Positions 14,501 through 28,600 of a stretch of 64,000 bases of DNA are shown here, piece by piece; within the stretch, counting starts at the first letter, position 1; every line of letters begins with the position of its first letter. Origin of the DNA: Rhea pennata. Its lineage: Eukaryota > Chordata > Aves > Rheiformes > Rheidae. Under the pieces are notes generated by a model. It saw only the letters and a list, made by a program, of their open reading frames with translations. It was not told the origin of the DNA and ran no database searches. A program made the position numbers and the translations under genes. The stretch lies in contig NW_026907702.1 of NCBI RefSeq assembly GCF_028389875.1, positions 310,001 through 374,000 of the forward strand, in the 5' to 3' direction.

Positions 14501-15211
14501 CACGGAGGCACACCTACAAGCAAGCTGAGATGGGCTTTGCCTAAGAGTGAGGGAAGTGGCGAGCGGAACAAGGGATGTGCTGCACAGCTTCCCTCGCAGG
14601 CAGATTCCCTCCGGGGGCACTTACTTCTCTTGCCTTAGCGCCCTGCTTTGTTTGGAGGCTGTTTGCGGACAGCAGCACACACAGCGGGAAGGTGTGCGCT
14701 GGCCACTCCAAGTCTCGGCAGATAGAAGGGCAAGCGAGGCACCTGCTCTTGGTTTGTTCCGCGCATGGGAAGCAGCATGCTGCGTGCCCAGAAGACATCC
14801 CGCACTGTCCTGCCTGCCTCGCGGCTGCTTCTGAGCACGGAGGCACACCTACAAGCCAGCTGAGATGGGCTTTGCCTAAGAGTGAGGGAAGTGGCGAGCG
14901 GAACAAGGGATGTGCTGCACAGCTTCCCTCGCAGGCAGATTCCCTCCGGGGGCACTTACTTCTCTTGCATTAGCGCCCTGCTTTGTTTGGAGGCTGTTTG
15001 CGGACAGCAGCACACACAGCGGGAAGGTGCGCGCTGGCCAGCTCCAAGTCTCGGCAGATGGAAGGGCAAGCCAGGCACCTGCTCTCGGTTTGTCCCGCGC
15101 ATGGGAAGCAGCATGCTGCGTGCCCAGAAGACATCCCGCACTGTCCTGCCTGCCTCGCGGCTGCTTCTGAGCACGGAGGCACACCTACAAGCAAGCTGAG
15201 ATGGGCTTTGC

Positions 15212-17899
15212 CTAAGAGTGAGGGAAGTGGCGAGCGGAGCAAGGGATGTGCTGCACAGCTTCCCTCGCAGGCAGATTCCCTCCTGGGGCGCTTACTTCTC
15301 TTGCCTTAGCGTCCTGCTTTGTTTGGAGGCTGTTTGCGGACAGCAGCACACACAGCGGGAAGGTGCGCGCTGGCCAGCTCCAAGTCTCGGCAGATAGAAG
15401 GGCAAGCCAGGCACCTGCTCTCGGTTTGTCCCGCGCATGGGAAGCAGCATGCTGCGTGCCCAGAAGACATCCCGCACTGTCCTGCCTGCCTCGCGGCTGC
15501 TTCTGAGCACGGAGGCACACCTACAAGCAAGCTGAGATGGGCTTTGCCTAAGAGTGAGGGAAGTGGCGAGCGGAGCAAGGGATGTGCTGCACAGCTTCCC
15601 TCGCAGGCAGATTCCCTCCGGGGGCACTTACTTCTCTTGCATTAGCGTCCTGCTTTGTTTGGAGGCTGTTTGCTGACAGCAGCACACACAGCGGGAAGGT
15701 GCGCGCTGGCCAGCTCCAAGTCTCGGCAGATAGAAGGGCAAGCGAGGCACCTGCTCTCGGTTTGTTCCGCGCATGGGAAGCAGCATGCTGCGTGCCCAGA
15801 AGACATCCCGCACTGTCCTGCCTGCCTCGCGGCTGCTTCTGAGCACGGAGGCACACCTACAAGCAAGCTGAGATGGGCTTTGCCTAAGAGTGAGGGAAGT
15901 GGCGAGCGGAACAAGGGATGTGCTGCACAGCTTCCCTCGCAGGCAGATTCCCTCCGGGGGCGTTTACTTCTCTTGCATTAGCGTCCTGCTTTGTTTGGAG
16001 GCTGTTTGCGGACAGCAGCACACACAGCGGGAAGGTGCGCGCTGGCCAGCTCCAAGTCTCGGCAGATAGAAGGGCAAGCGAGGCACCTGCTCTCGGTTTG
16101 TTCCGCGCATGGGAAGCAGCATGCTGCGTGCCCAGAAGACATCCCGCACTGTCCTGCCTGCCTCGCGGCTGCTTCTGAGCACAGAGGCACACCTACAAGC
16201 AAGCTGAGAAGGGCTTTGCCTAAGAGTGAGGGAAGTGGCGAGCGGAGCAAGGGATGTGCTGCACAGCTTCCCTCGCAGGCAGATTCCCTCCGGGGGCACT
16301 TACTTCTCTTGCATTAGCGCCCTGCTTTGTTTGGAGGCTGTTTGCGGACAGCAGCACACACAGCGGGAAGGTGCGTGCTGGCCAGCTCCAAGTCTCGGCA
16401 GATGGAAGGGCAAGCGACGCACCTGCTCTCGGTTTGTTCCGGGCATGGGAAGCAGCATGCTGCGTGCCCAGAAGACATCCCGCACTGTCCTGCCTGCCTC
16501 GCGGCTGCTTCTGAGCACGGAGGCACACCTACAAGCAAGCTGAGATGGGCTTTGCCTAAGAGTCAGGGAAGTGTCGAGCGGAACAAGGGATGTGCTGCAC
16601 AGCTTCCCTCGCAGGCAGATTCCCTCCTGGGGCGCTTACTTCTCTTGCCTTAGCGTCCTGCTTTGTTTGGAGGCTGTTTGCGGACAGCAGCACACACAGC
16701 GGGAAGGTGCGCGCTGGCCAGCTCCAAGTCTCGGCAGATAGAAGGGCAAGCCAGGCACCTGCTCTCGGTTTGTCCCGCGCATGGGAAGCAGCATGCTGCG
16801 TGCCCAGAAGACATCCCGCACTGTCCTGCCTGCCTCGCGGCTGCTTCTGAGCACGGAGGCACACCTACAAGCAAGCTGAGATGGGCTTTGCCTAAGAGTG
16901 AGGGAAGTGGCGAGCGGAGCAAGGGATGTGCTGCACAGCTTCCCTCGCAGGCAGATTCCCTCCGGGGGCACTTACTTCTCTTGCATTAGCGTCCTGCTTT
17001 GTTTGGAGGCTGTTTGCTGACAGCAGCACACACAGCGGGAAGGTGCGCGCTGGCCAGCTCCAAGTCTCGGCAGATAGAAGGGCAAGCGAGGCACCTGCTC
17101 TCGGTTTGTTCCGCGCATGGGAAGCAGCATGCTGCGTGCCCAGAAGACATCCCGCACTGTCCTGCCTGCCTCGCGGCTGCTTCTGAGCACGGAGGCACAC
17201 CTACAAGCAAGCTGAGATGGGCTTTGCCTAAGAGTGAGGGAAGTGGCGAGCGGAACAAGGGATGTGCTGCACAGCTTCCCTCGCAGGCAGATTCCCTCCG
17301 GGGGCGTTTACTTCTCTTGCATTAGCGTCCTGCTTTGTTTGGAGGCTGTTTGCGGACAGCAGCACACACAGCGGGAAGGTGCGCGCTGGCCAGCTCCAAG
17401 TCTCGGCAGATAGAAGGGCAAGCGAGGCACCTGCTCTCGGTTTGTTCCGCGCATGGGAAGCAGCATGCTGCGTGCCCAGAAGACATCCCGCACTGTCCTG
17501 CCTGCCTCGCGGCTGCTTCTGAGCACAGAGGCACACCTACAAGCAAGCTGAGAAGGGCTTTGCCTAAGAGTGAGGGAAGTGGCGAGCGGAGCAAGGGATG
17601 TGCTGCACAGCTTCCCTCGCAGGCAGATTCCCTCCGGGGGCACTTACTTCTCTTGCATTAGCGCCCTGCTTTGTTTGGAGGCTGTTTGCGGACAGCAGCA
17701 CACACAGCGGGAAGGTGCGTGCTGGCCAGCTCCAAGTCTCGGCAGATGGAAGGGCAAGCGACGCACCTGCTCTCGGTTTGTTCCGGGCATGGGAAGCAGC
17801 ATGCTGCGTGCCCAGAAGACATCCCGCACTGTCCTGCCTGCCTCGCGGCTGCTTCTGAGCACGGAGGCACACCTACAAGCAAGCTGAGATGGGCTTTGC
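15212..17899. repeat. Four-monomer (1,344-bp) higher-order repeat, two copies
   Basis: The block 15,212-16,555 is repeated almost exactly at 16,556-17,899. The order of variants (ccaggcac with tcccgcgc; cattagcgtcc with a tgctgacag variant; the cgtttac variant; then cacagagg with gtgcgtgctgg) is the same in both, offset 1,344 bp. A related but differently ordered set occurs at 12.2-13.9 kb. Confidence 0.75.
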
Positions 17900-19559
17900 C
17901 TAAGAGTCAGGGAAGTGTCGAGCGGAACAAGGGATGTGCTGCACAGCTTCCCTCGCAGCCAGATTCCCTCCGGGGGCACTTACTTCTCTTGCCTTAGTGC
18001 CCTGCTTTGTTTGGAGGCTGTTTGCGGACAGCAGCACACACTGCGGGAAGGTGCGCGCTGGCCACTCAAGTCTCGGCAGATAGAAGGGCAAGCGAGGCAC
18101 CTGCTCTCGGTTTGTTCCGCGCATGGGAAGCAGCATGCTGCGTGCCCAGAAGACATCCCGCACTGTCCTGCCTGCCTCGCGGCTGCTTCTGAGCACGGAG
18201 GCACACCTACAAGCAAGCTGAGATGGGCTTTGCCTAAGAGTGAGGGAAGTGGCGAGCGGAACAAGGGATGTGCTGCACAGCTTCCCTCGCAGGCAGATTC
18301 CCTCCGGGGGCACTTACTTCTCTTGCCTTAGCGCCCTGCTTTGTTTGGAGGCTGTTTGCGGACAGCAGCACACACAGCAGGAAGGTGCGCGCTGGCCAGC
18401 TCCAAGTCTCGGCAGATAGAAGGGCAAGCGAGGCACCTGCTCTCGGTTTGTTCCGCGCATGGGAAGCAGCATGCTGCGTGCCCAGAAGACATCCCGCACT
18501 GTCCTGCCTGCCTCGCGGCTGCTTCTGAGCACGGAGGCACACCTACAAGCAAGCTGAGATGGGCTTTGCCTAAGAGTCAGGGAAGTGGCGAGCGGAGCAA
18601 GGGATTTGCTGCACAGCTTCCCTCGCAGGCAGATTCCCTCCGGGGGCGCTTACTTCTCTTGCCTTAGCGCCCTGCTTTGTTTGGAGGCTGTTTGCGGACA
18701 GCAGCACACACTGCGGGAAGGTGCGCGCTGGCCAGCTCCAAGTCTCGGCAGATAGAAGGGCAAGCGAGGCACCTGCTCTCGGTTTGTTCCGCGCATGGGA
18801 AGCAGCATGCTGCGTGCCCAGAAGACATCCCGCACTGTCCTGCCTGCCTCGCGGCTGCTTCTGAGCACGGAGGCACGCCTACAAGCCAGCTGAGATGGGC
18901 TTTGCCTAAGAGTGAGGGAAGTGGCGAGCGGAGCAAGGGATGTGCTGCACAGGTTCCCTCGCAGGCAGATTCCCTCCGGGGGCACTTTCTTCTCTTGCCT
19001 TAGCGCCCTGCTTTGTTTGGAGGCTGTTTGCGGACAGCAGCACACACAGCGGGAAGGTGCGTGCTGGCCAGCTCCAAGTCTCGGCAGATGGAAGGGCAAG
19101 CGACGCACCTGCTCTCGGTTTGTTCCGGGCATGGGAAGCAGCATGCTGCGTGCCCAGAAGACATCCCGCACTGTCCTGCCTGCCTCGCGGCTGCTTCTGA
19201 GCACGGAGGCACACCTACAAGCAAGCTGAGATGGGCTTTGCCTAAGAGTCAGGGAAGTGTCGAGCGGAACAAGGGATGTGCTGCACAGCTTCCCTCGCAG
19301 CCAGATTCCCTCCGGGGGCACTTACTTCTCTTGCCTTAGTGCCCTGCTTTGTTTGGAGGCTGTTTGCGGACAGCAGCACACACAGCAGGAAGGTGCGCGC
19401 TGGCCACTCAAGTCTCGGCAGATAGAAGGGCAAGCGAGGCACCTGCTCTCGGTTTGTTCCGCGCATGGGAAGCAGCATGCTGCGTGCCCAGAAGACATCC
19501 CGCACTGTCCTGCCTGCCTCGCGGCTGCTTCTGAGCACGGAGGCACACCTACAAGCAAG

Positions 19560-22500
19560 CTGAGATGGGCTTTGCCTAAGAGTCAGGGAAGTGGCGAGCG
19601 GAGCAAGGGATTTGCTGCACAGCTTCCCTCGCAGGCAGATTCCCTCCGGGGGCGCTTACTTCTCTTGCCTTAGCGCCCTGCTTTGTTTGGAGGCTGTTTG
19701 CGGACAGCAGCACACACTGCGGGAAGGTGCGCGCTGGCCAGCTCCAAGTCTCGGCAGATAGAAGGGCAAGCGAGGCACCTGCTCTCGGTTTGTTCCGCGC
19801 ATGGGAAGCAGCATGCTGCGTGCCCAGAAGACATCCCGCACTGTCCTGCCTGCCTCGCGGCTGCTTCTGAGCACGGAGGCACGCCTACAAGCCAGCTGAG
19901 ATGGGCTTTGCCTAAGAGTGAGGGAAGTGGCGAGCGGAGCAAGGGATGTGCTGCACAGGTTCCCTCGCAGGCAGATTCCCTCCGGGGGCACTTTCTTCTC
20001 TTGCCTTAGCGCCCTGCTTTGCTTGGAGGCTCTTTGCGGACAGCAGCACACACTGCGGGAAGGTGCGCGCTGGCCAGCTCCAGGTCTCGGCAGATGGAAG
20101 GGCAAGCGAGGCACCTGCTCTCGGTTTGTTCCGGGCATGGGAAGCAGCATGCTGCGTGCCCAGAAGACATCCCGCACTGTCCTGCCTGCCTCGCGGCTGC
20201 TTCTGAGCACGGAGGCACACCTACAAGCAAGCTGAGATGGGCTTTGCCTAAGAGTGAGGGAAGTGGCGAGCGGAGCAAGGGATGTGCTGCACAGCTTCCC
20301 TCGCAGGCAGATTCCCTCCGGGGGCACTTACTTCTCTTGCATTAGCGCCCTGCTTTGTTTGGAGGCTGTTTGCGGACAGCAGCACACACAGCGGGAAGGT
20401 GCGCGCTGGCCAGCTCCAAGTCTCGGCAGATGGAAGGGCAAGCGAGGCACCTGCTCTCGGTTTGTTCCGCGCATGGGAAGCAGCATGCTGCGTGCCCAGA
20501 AGACATCCCGCACTGTCCTGCCTGCCTCGCGGCTGCTTCTGAGCACGGAGGCACACCTACAAGCAAGCTGAGATGGGCTTTGCCTAAGAGTGAGGGAAGT
20601 GGCGAGCGGAACAAGGGATGTGCTGCACAGCTTCCCTCGCAGGCAGATTCCCTCCGGGGGCACTTACTTCTCTTGCCTTAGTGCCCTGCTTTGTTTGGAG
20701 GCTGTTTGCGGACAGCAGCACACACTGCGGGAAGGTGCGCGCTGGCCACTCCAAGTCTCGGCAGATAGAAGGGCAAGCGAGGCACCTGCTCTTGGTTTGT
20801 TCCGCGCATGGGAAGCAGCATGCTGCGTGCCCAGAAGACATCCCGCACTGTCCTGCCTGCCTCGCGGCTGCTTCTGAGCACGGAGGCACACCTACAAGCA
20901 AGCTGAGATGGGCTTTGCCTAAGAGTGAGGGAAGTGGCGAGCGGAACAAGGGATGTGCTGCACAGCTTCCCTCGCAGGCAGATTCCCTCCGGGGGCACTT
21001 ACTTCTCTTGCCTTAGCGCCCTGCTTTGTTTGGAGGCTGTTTGCGGACAGCAGCACACACAGCAGGAAGGTGCGCGCTGGCCAGCTCCAAGTCTCGGCAG
21101 ATAGAAGGGCAATGAGGCACCTGCTCTCGGTTTGTCCCGCGCATGGGAAGCAGCATGCTGCGTGCCCAGAAGACATCCCGCACTGTCCTGCCTGCCTCGC
21201 GGCTGCTTCTGAGCATGGAGGCACACCTACAAGCAAGCTGAGATGGGCTTTGCCTAAGAGTGAGGGAAGTGGCGAGCGGAGCAAGGGATGTGCTGCACAG
21301 CTTCCCTCGCAGGCAGATTCCCTCCGGGGGCACTTACTTCTCTTGCCTTAGCGCCCTGCTTTGTTTGGAGGCTGTTTGCGGACAGCAGCACACACAGCGG
21401 GAAGGTGCGCGCTGGCCAGCTCCAAGTCTCGGCAGATAGAAGGGCAATGAGGCACCTGCTCTCGGTTTGTCCCGCGCATGGGAAGCAGCATGCTGCGTGC
21501 CCAGAAGACATCCCGCACTGTCCTGCCTGCCTCGCGGCTGCTTCTGAGCACGGAGGCACGCCTACAAGCAAGCTGAGATGGGCTTTGCCTAAGAGTGAGG
21601 GAAGGTGCGAGCGGAGCAAGGGATGTGCTGCACAGCTTCCCTCACAGGCAGATTCCCTCCTGGGGCACTTTCTTCTCTTGCCTTAGCGTCCTGCTTTGTT
21701 TGGAGGCTGTTTGCGGACAGCAGCACACACAGCGGGAAGGTGCGCGCTGGCCAGCTCCAAGTCTCGGCAGATAGAAGGGCAAGCCAGGCACCTGCTCTCG
21801 GTTTGTCCCGCGCATGGGAAGCAGCATGCTGCGTGCCCAGAAGACATCCTGCACTGTCCTGCCTGCCTCGCGGCTGCTTCTGAGCACGGAGGCACACCTA
21901 CAAGCAAGCTGAGATGGGCTTTGCCTAAGAGTCAGGGAAGTGGCGAGCGGAACAAGGGATGTGCTGCACAGCTTCCCTCACAGGCAGATTCCCTCCGGGG
22001 GCACTTACTTCTCTTGCCTTAGCGCCCTGCTTTGTTTGGAGGCTGTTTGCGGACAGCAGCACACACAGCGGGAAGGTGCGCGCTGGCCAGCTCCAAGTCT
22101 CGGCAGATAGAAGGGCAAGCGAGGCACCTGCTCTCGGTTTGTTCCGCGCATGGGAAGCAGCATGCTGCGTGCCCAGAAGACATCCCGCACTGTCCTGCCT
22201 GCCTCGCGGCTGCTTCTGAGCACGGAGGCACACCTACAAGCAAGCTGAGATGGGCTTTGCCTAAGAGTGAGGGAAGTGGCGAGCGGAACAAGGGATGTGC
22301 TGCACAGCTTCCCTCGCAGGCAGATTCCCTCCGGGGGCACTTACTTCTCTTGCCTTAGCGCCCTGCTTTGTTTGGAGGCTGTTTGCGGACAGCAGCACAC
22401 ACAGCAGGAAGGTGCGCGCTGGCCAGCTCCAAGTCTCGGCAGATAGAAGGGCAAGCGAGGCACCTGCTCTCGGTTTGTTCCGCGCATGGGAAGCAGCATG

Positions 22501-25500
22501 CTGCGTGCCCAGAAGACATCCCGCACTGTCCTGCCTGCCTCGCGGCTGCTTCTGAGCACGGAGGCACACCTACAAGCAAGCTGAGATGGGCTTTGCCTAA
22601 GAGTCAGGGAAGTGGCGAGCGGAGCAAGGGATTTGCTGCACAGCTTCCCTCGCAGGCAGATTCCCTCCGGGGGCGCTTACTTCTCTTGCCTTAGCGCCCT
22701 GCTTTGTTTGGAGGCTGTTTGCGGACAGCAGCACACACTGCGGGAAGGTGCGCGCTGGCCAGCTCCAAGTCTCGGCAGATAGAAGGGCAAGCGAGGCACC
22801 TGCTCTCGGTTTGTTCCGCGCATGGGAAGCAGCATGCTGCGTGCCCAGAAGACATCCCGCACTGTCCTGCCTGCCTCGCGGCTGCTTCTGAGCACGGAGG
22901 CACGCCTACAAGCCAGCTGAGATGGGCTTTGCCTAAGAGTGAGGGAAGTGGCGAGCGGAGCAAGGGATGTGCTGCACAGGTTCCCTCGCAGGCAGATTCC
23001 CTCCGGGGGCACTTTCTTCTCTTGCCTTAGCGCCCTGCTTTGCTTGGAGGCTCTTTGCGGACAGCAGCACACACTGCGGGAAGGTGCGCGCTGGCCAGCT
23101 CCAGGTCTCGGCAGATGGAAGGGCAAGCGAGGCACCTGCTCTCGGTTTGTTCCGGGCATGGGAAGCAGCATGCTGCGTGCCCAGAAGACATCCCGCACTG
23201 TCCTGCCTGCCTCGCGGCTGCTTCTGAGCACGGAGGCACACCTACAAGCAAGCTGAGATGGGCTTTGCCTAAGAGTGAGGGAAGTGGCGAGCGGAGCAAG
23301 GGATGTGCTGCACAGCTTCCCTCGCAGGCAGATTCCCTCCGGGGGCACTTACTTCTCTTGCATTAGCGCCCTGCTTTGTTTGGAGGCTGTTTGCGGACAG
23401 CAGCACACACAGCGGGAAGGTGCGCGCTGGCCAGCTCCAAGTCTCGGCAGATGGAAGGGCAAGCGAGGCACCTGCTCTCGGTTTGTTCCGCGCATGGGAA
23501 GCAGCATGCTGCGTGCCCAGAAGACATCCCGCACTGTCCTGCCTGCCTCGCGGCTGCTTCTGAGCACGGAGGCACACCTACAAGCAAGCTGAGATGGGCT
23601 TTGCCTAAGAGTGAGGGAAGTGGCGAGCGGAACAAGGGATGTGCTGCACAGCTTCCCTCGCAGGCAGATTCCCTCCGGGGGCACTTACTTCTCTTGCCTT
23701 AGTGCCCTGCTTTGTTTGGAGGCTGTTTGCGGACAGCAGCACACACTGCGGGAAGGTGCGCGCTGGCCACTCCAAGTCTCGGCAGATAGAAGGGCAAGCG
23801 AGGCACCTGCTCTTGGTTTGTTCCGCGCATGGGAAGCAGCATGCTGCGTGCCCAGAAGACATCCCGCACTGTCCTGCCTGCCTCGCGGCTGCTTCTGAGC
23901 ACGGAGGCACACCTACAAGCAAGCTGAGATGGGCTTTGCCTAAGAGTGAGGGAAGTGGCGAGCGGAACAAGGGATGTGCTGCACAGCTTCCCTCGCAGGC
24001 AGATTCCCTCCGGGGGCACTTACTTCTCTTGCCTTAGCGCCCTGCTTTGTTTGGAGGCTGTTTGCGGACAGCAGCACACACAGCGGGAAGGTGCGCGCTG
24101 GCCAGCTCCAAGTCTCGGCAGATAGAAGGGCAATGAGGCACCTGCTCTCGGTTTGTCCCGCGCATGGGAAGCAGCATGCTGCGTGCCCAGAAGACATCCC
24201 GCACTGTCCTGCCTGCCTCGCGGCTGCTTCTGAGCATGGAGGCACACCTACAAGCAAGCTGAGATGGGCTTTGCCTAAGAGTGAGGGAAGTGGCGAGCGG
24301 AGCAAGGGATGTGCTGCACAGCTTCCCTCGCAGGCAGATTCCCTCCGGGGGCACTTACTTCTCTTGCCTTAGCGCCCTGCTTTGTTTGGAGGCTGTTTGC
24401 GGACAGCAGCACACACAGCGGGAAGGTGCGCGCTGGCCAGCTCCAAGTCTCGGCAGATAGAAGGGCAATGAGGCACCTGCTCTCGGTTTGTCCCGCGCAT
24501 GGGAAGCAGCATGCTGCGTGCCCAGAAGACATCCCGCACTGTCCTGCCTGCCTCGCGGCTGCTTCTGAGCACGGAGGCACGCCTACAAGCAAGCTGAGAT
24601 GGGCTTTGCCTAAGAGTGAGGGAAGGTGCGAGCGGAGCAAGGGATGTGCTGCACAGCTTCCCTCACAGGCAGATTCCCTCCTGGGGCACTTTCTTCTCTT
24701 GCCTTAGCGTCCTGCTTTGTTTGGAGGCTGTTTGCGGACAGCAGCACACACAGCGGGAAGGTGCGCGCTGGCCAGCTCCAAGTCTCGGCAGATAGAAGGG
24801 CAAGCCAGGCACCTGCTCTCGGTTTGTCCCGCGCATGGGAAGCAGCATGCTGCGTGCACAGAAGACATCCTGCACTGTCCTGCCTGCCTCGCGGCTGCTT
24901 CTGAGCACGGAGGCACACCTACAAGCAAGCTGAGATGGGCTTTGCCTAAGAGTCAGGGAAGTGGCGAGCGGAACAAGGGATGTGCTGCACAGCTTCCCTC
25001 ACAGGCAGATTCCCTCCGGGGGCACTTACTTCTCTTGCCTTAGCGCCCTGCTTTGTTTGGAGGCTGTTTGCGGACAGCAGCACACACAGCGGGAAGGTGC
25101 GCGCTGGCCAGCTCCAAGTCTCGGCAGATAGAAGGGCAAGCGAGGCACCTGCTCTCGGTTTGTTCCGCGCATGGGAAGCAGCATGCTGCGTGCCCAGAAG
25201 ACATCCCGCACTGTCCTGCCTGCCTCGCGGCTGCTTCTGAGCACGGAGGCACACCTACAAGCAAGCTGAGATGGGCTTTGCCTAAGAGTGAGGGAAGTGG
25301 CGAGCGGAGCAAGGGATGTGCTGCACAGCTTCCCTCGCAGGCAGATTCCCTCCGGGGGCGCTTACTTCTCTTGCCTTAGCGCCCTGCTTTGTTTGGAGGC
25401 TGTTTGCGGACAGCAGCACACACAGCGGGAAGGTGCGCGCTGGCCAGCTCCAAGTCTCGGCAGATAGAAGGGCAAGCGAGGCACCTGCTCTCGGTTTGTT

Positions 25501-25600
25501 CCGGGCATGGGAAGCAGCATGCTGCGTGCCCAGAAGACATCCCGCACTGTCCTGCCTGCCTCGCGGCTGCTTCTGAGCACGGAGGCACACCTACAAGCAA
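19560..25600. repeat. Nine-monomer (~3,021-bp) higher-order repeat, two copies
   Basis: Rare variants recur at a constant offset of 3,021 bp: ggatttgctgc (19,609 and 22,630), cacaggttccc (19,954 and 22,975), gcttggaggctctttgc (20,020 and 23,041), two consecutive gggcaatgagg monomers (21,111/21,446 and 24,132/24,467) and gaaggtgcgagcgg (21,602 and 24,623). The unit is nine monomers minus three small deletions (3,024 - 3). Related monomers with the gaaggtgcgagcgg marker reappear near 27,648 and 30,335. Confidence 0.8.
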
Positions 25601-28600
25601 GCTGAGATGGGCTTTGCCTAAGAGTGAGGGAAGAGGCGAGCGGAACAAGGGATGTGCTGCACAGCTTCCCTCGCAGGCAGATTCCCTCCGGGGGCGCTTA
25701 CTTCTCTTGCCTTAGCGCCCTGCTTTGTTTGGAGGCTGTTTGTGGACAGCAGCACACACAGCGGGAAGGTGCGCGCTGGCCAGCTCCAAGTCTCGGCAGA
25801 TAGAAGGGCAAGCGAGGCACCTGCTCTCGGTTTGTTCCGCGCATGGGAAGCAGCATGCTGCGTGCCCAGAAGACATCCCGCACTGTCCTGCCTGCCTCGC
25901 GGCTGCTTCTGAGCACAGAGGCACACCTACAAGCAAGATGAGATGGGCTTTGCCTAAGAGTGAGGGAAGTGGCGAGCGGAGCAAGGGATGTGCTGCACAG
26001 CTTCCCTCGCAGGCAGATTCCCTCCGGGGGCGCTTACTTCTCTTGCCTTAGCGCCCTGCTTTGTTTGGAGGCTGTTTGTGGACAGCAGCACACACAGCGG
26101 GAAGGTGCGCGCTGGCCAGCTCTAAGTCTCGGCAGATAGAAGGGCAAGCGAGGCACCTGCTCTCGGTTTGTTCCGCGCATGGGAAGCAGCATGCTGCGTG
26201 CCCAGAAGACATCCCGCACTGTCCTGCCTGCCTCGCGGCTGCTTCTGAGCACAGAGGCACACCTACAAGCAAGCTGAGATGGGCTTTGCCTAAGAGTCAG
26301 GGAAGTGGCGAGCGGAGCAAGGGATGTGCTGCACAGCTTCCCTCGCAGGCAGATTCCCTCCGGGGGCGCTTACTTCTCTTGCCTTAGCGCCCTGCTTTGT
26401 TTGGAGGCTGTTTGCGGACAGCAGCAAACACTGCGGGAAGCTGCGCGCTGGCCAGCTCCAAGTCTCGGCAGATAGAAGGGCAAGCCAGGCACCTGCTCTC
26501 GGTTTGTCCCGCGCATGGGAAGCAGCATGCTGCGTGCCCAGAAGACATCCCGCACTGTCCTGCCTGCCTCGCGGCTGCTTCTGAGCACGGAGGCACACCT
26601 ACAAGCAAGCTGAGATGGGCTTTGCCTAAGAGTGAGGGAAGTGGCGAGCGGAGCAAGGGATGTGCTGCACAGCTTCCCTCGCAGGCAGATTCCCTCCGGG
26701 GGCGCTTACTTCTCTTGCCTTAGCGCCCTGCTTTGTTTGGAGGCTGTTTGCGGACAGCAGCACACACTGCGGGAAGGTGCGCGCTGGCCAGCTCCAAGCC
26801 TCGGCAGATAGAAGGGCAAGCCAGGCACCTGCTCTCGGTTTGTTCCGCGCATGGGAAGCAGCATGCTGCGTGCCCAGAAGACATCCCGCACTGTCCTGCC
26901 TGCCTCGCGGCTGCTTCTGAGCACGGAGGCACACCTACAAGCAAGCTGAGATGGGCTTTGCCTAAGAGTGAGGGAAGTGGCGAGCGGAACAAGGGATGTG
27001 CTGCACAGCTTCCCTCGCAGCCAGGTTCCCTCCGGGGGCGCTTACTTCTCTTGCCTTAGCGCCCTGCTTTGTTTGGAGGCTGTTTGCTGACAGCAGCACA
27101 CACAGCGGGAAGCTGCGCGCTGGCCAGCTCCAAGTCTCGGCAGATAGAAGGGCAAGCCAGGCACCTGCTCTCGGTTTGTTCCGCGCATGGGAAGCAGCAT
27201 GCTGCGTGCCCAGAAGACATCCCGCACTGTCCTGCCTGCCTCGCGGCTGCTTCTGAGCACAGAGGCACACCTACAAGCAAGCTGAGATGGGCTTTGCCTA
27301 AGAGTGAGGGAAGTGGCGAGCGGAGCAAGGGATGTGCTGCACAGCTTCCCTCGCAGGCAGATTCCCTCCGGGGGCGCTTACTTCTCTTGCCTTAGCGCCC
27401 TGCTTTTTTTGGAGGCTGTTTGCGGACAGCAGCACACACAGCAGGAAGGTGCGCGCTGGCCAGCTCCAAGTCTCAGCAGATAGAAGGGCAAGCGAGGCAC
27501 CTGCTCTCGGTTTGTTCCGGGCATGGGAAGCAGCATGCTGCGTGCCCAGAAGACATCCCGCACTGTCCTGCCTGCCTCGCGGCTGCTTCTGAGCACGGAG
27601 GCACACCTACAAGCAAGCTGAGATGGGCTTTGCCTAAGAGTGAGGGAAGGTGCGAGCGGAGCAAGGGATGTGCTGCACAGCTTCCCTCACAGGCAGATTC
27701 CCTCCGGGGGCACTTTCTTCTCTTGCCTTAGCGTCCTGCTTTGTTTGGAGGCTGTTTGCGGACAGCAGCACACACAGCGGGAAGGTGCGTGCTGGCCAGC
27801 TCCAAGTCTCGGCAGATAGAAGGGCAAGCCAGGCACCTGCTCTCGGTTTGTCCCGCGCATGGGAAGCAGCATGCTGCGTGCCCAGAAGACATCCTGCACT
27901 GTCCTGCCTGCCTCGCGGCTGCTTCTGAGCACGGAGGCACACCTACAAGCAAGCTGAGATGGGCTTTGCCTAAGAGTCAGGGAAGTGGCGAGCGGAACAA
28001 GGGATGTGCTGCACAGCTTCACTCGCAGGCAGATTCCCTCCGGGGGCACTTACTTCTCTTGCCTTAGCGCCCTGCTTTGTTTGGAGGCTGTTTGCGGACA
28101 GCAGCACACACAGCGGGAAGGTGCGCACTGGCCAGCTCCAATTCTCAGCAGATAGAAGGGCAAGCGAGGCACCTGCTCTCGGTTTGTTCCGGGCATGGGA
28201 AGCAGCATGCTGCGTGCCCAGAAGACATCCCGCACTGTCCTGCCTGCCTCGCGGCTGCTTCTGAGCACGGAGGCACACCTACAAGCAAGCTGAGATGGGC
28301 TTTGCCTAAGAGTCAGGGAAGTGGCGAGCGGAACAAGGGATGTGCTGCACAGCTTCCCTCGCAGGCAGATTCCCTCCGGGGGCGCTTACTTCTCTTGCCT
28401 TAGCGCCCTGCTTTGTTTGGAGGCTGTTTGCGGACAGCAGCACACACTGCGGGAAGGTGCGCGCTGGCCAGCTCCAAGCCTCGGCAGATAGAAGGGCAAG
28501 CCAGGCACCTGCTCTCGGTTTGTTCCGGGCATGGGAAGCAGCATGCTGCGTGCCCAGAAGACATCCCGCACTGTCCTGCCTGCCTCGCGGCTGCTTCTGA

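Noticed and set aside
18650-23348. Three 223-residue minus-strand frames spanning two monomers (18,650; 19,656; 22,677)
   Set aside because: They arise only where a monomer's stop is mutated, and are copied by the 9-monomer repeat; no independent support.
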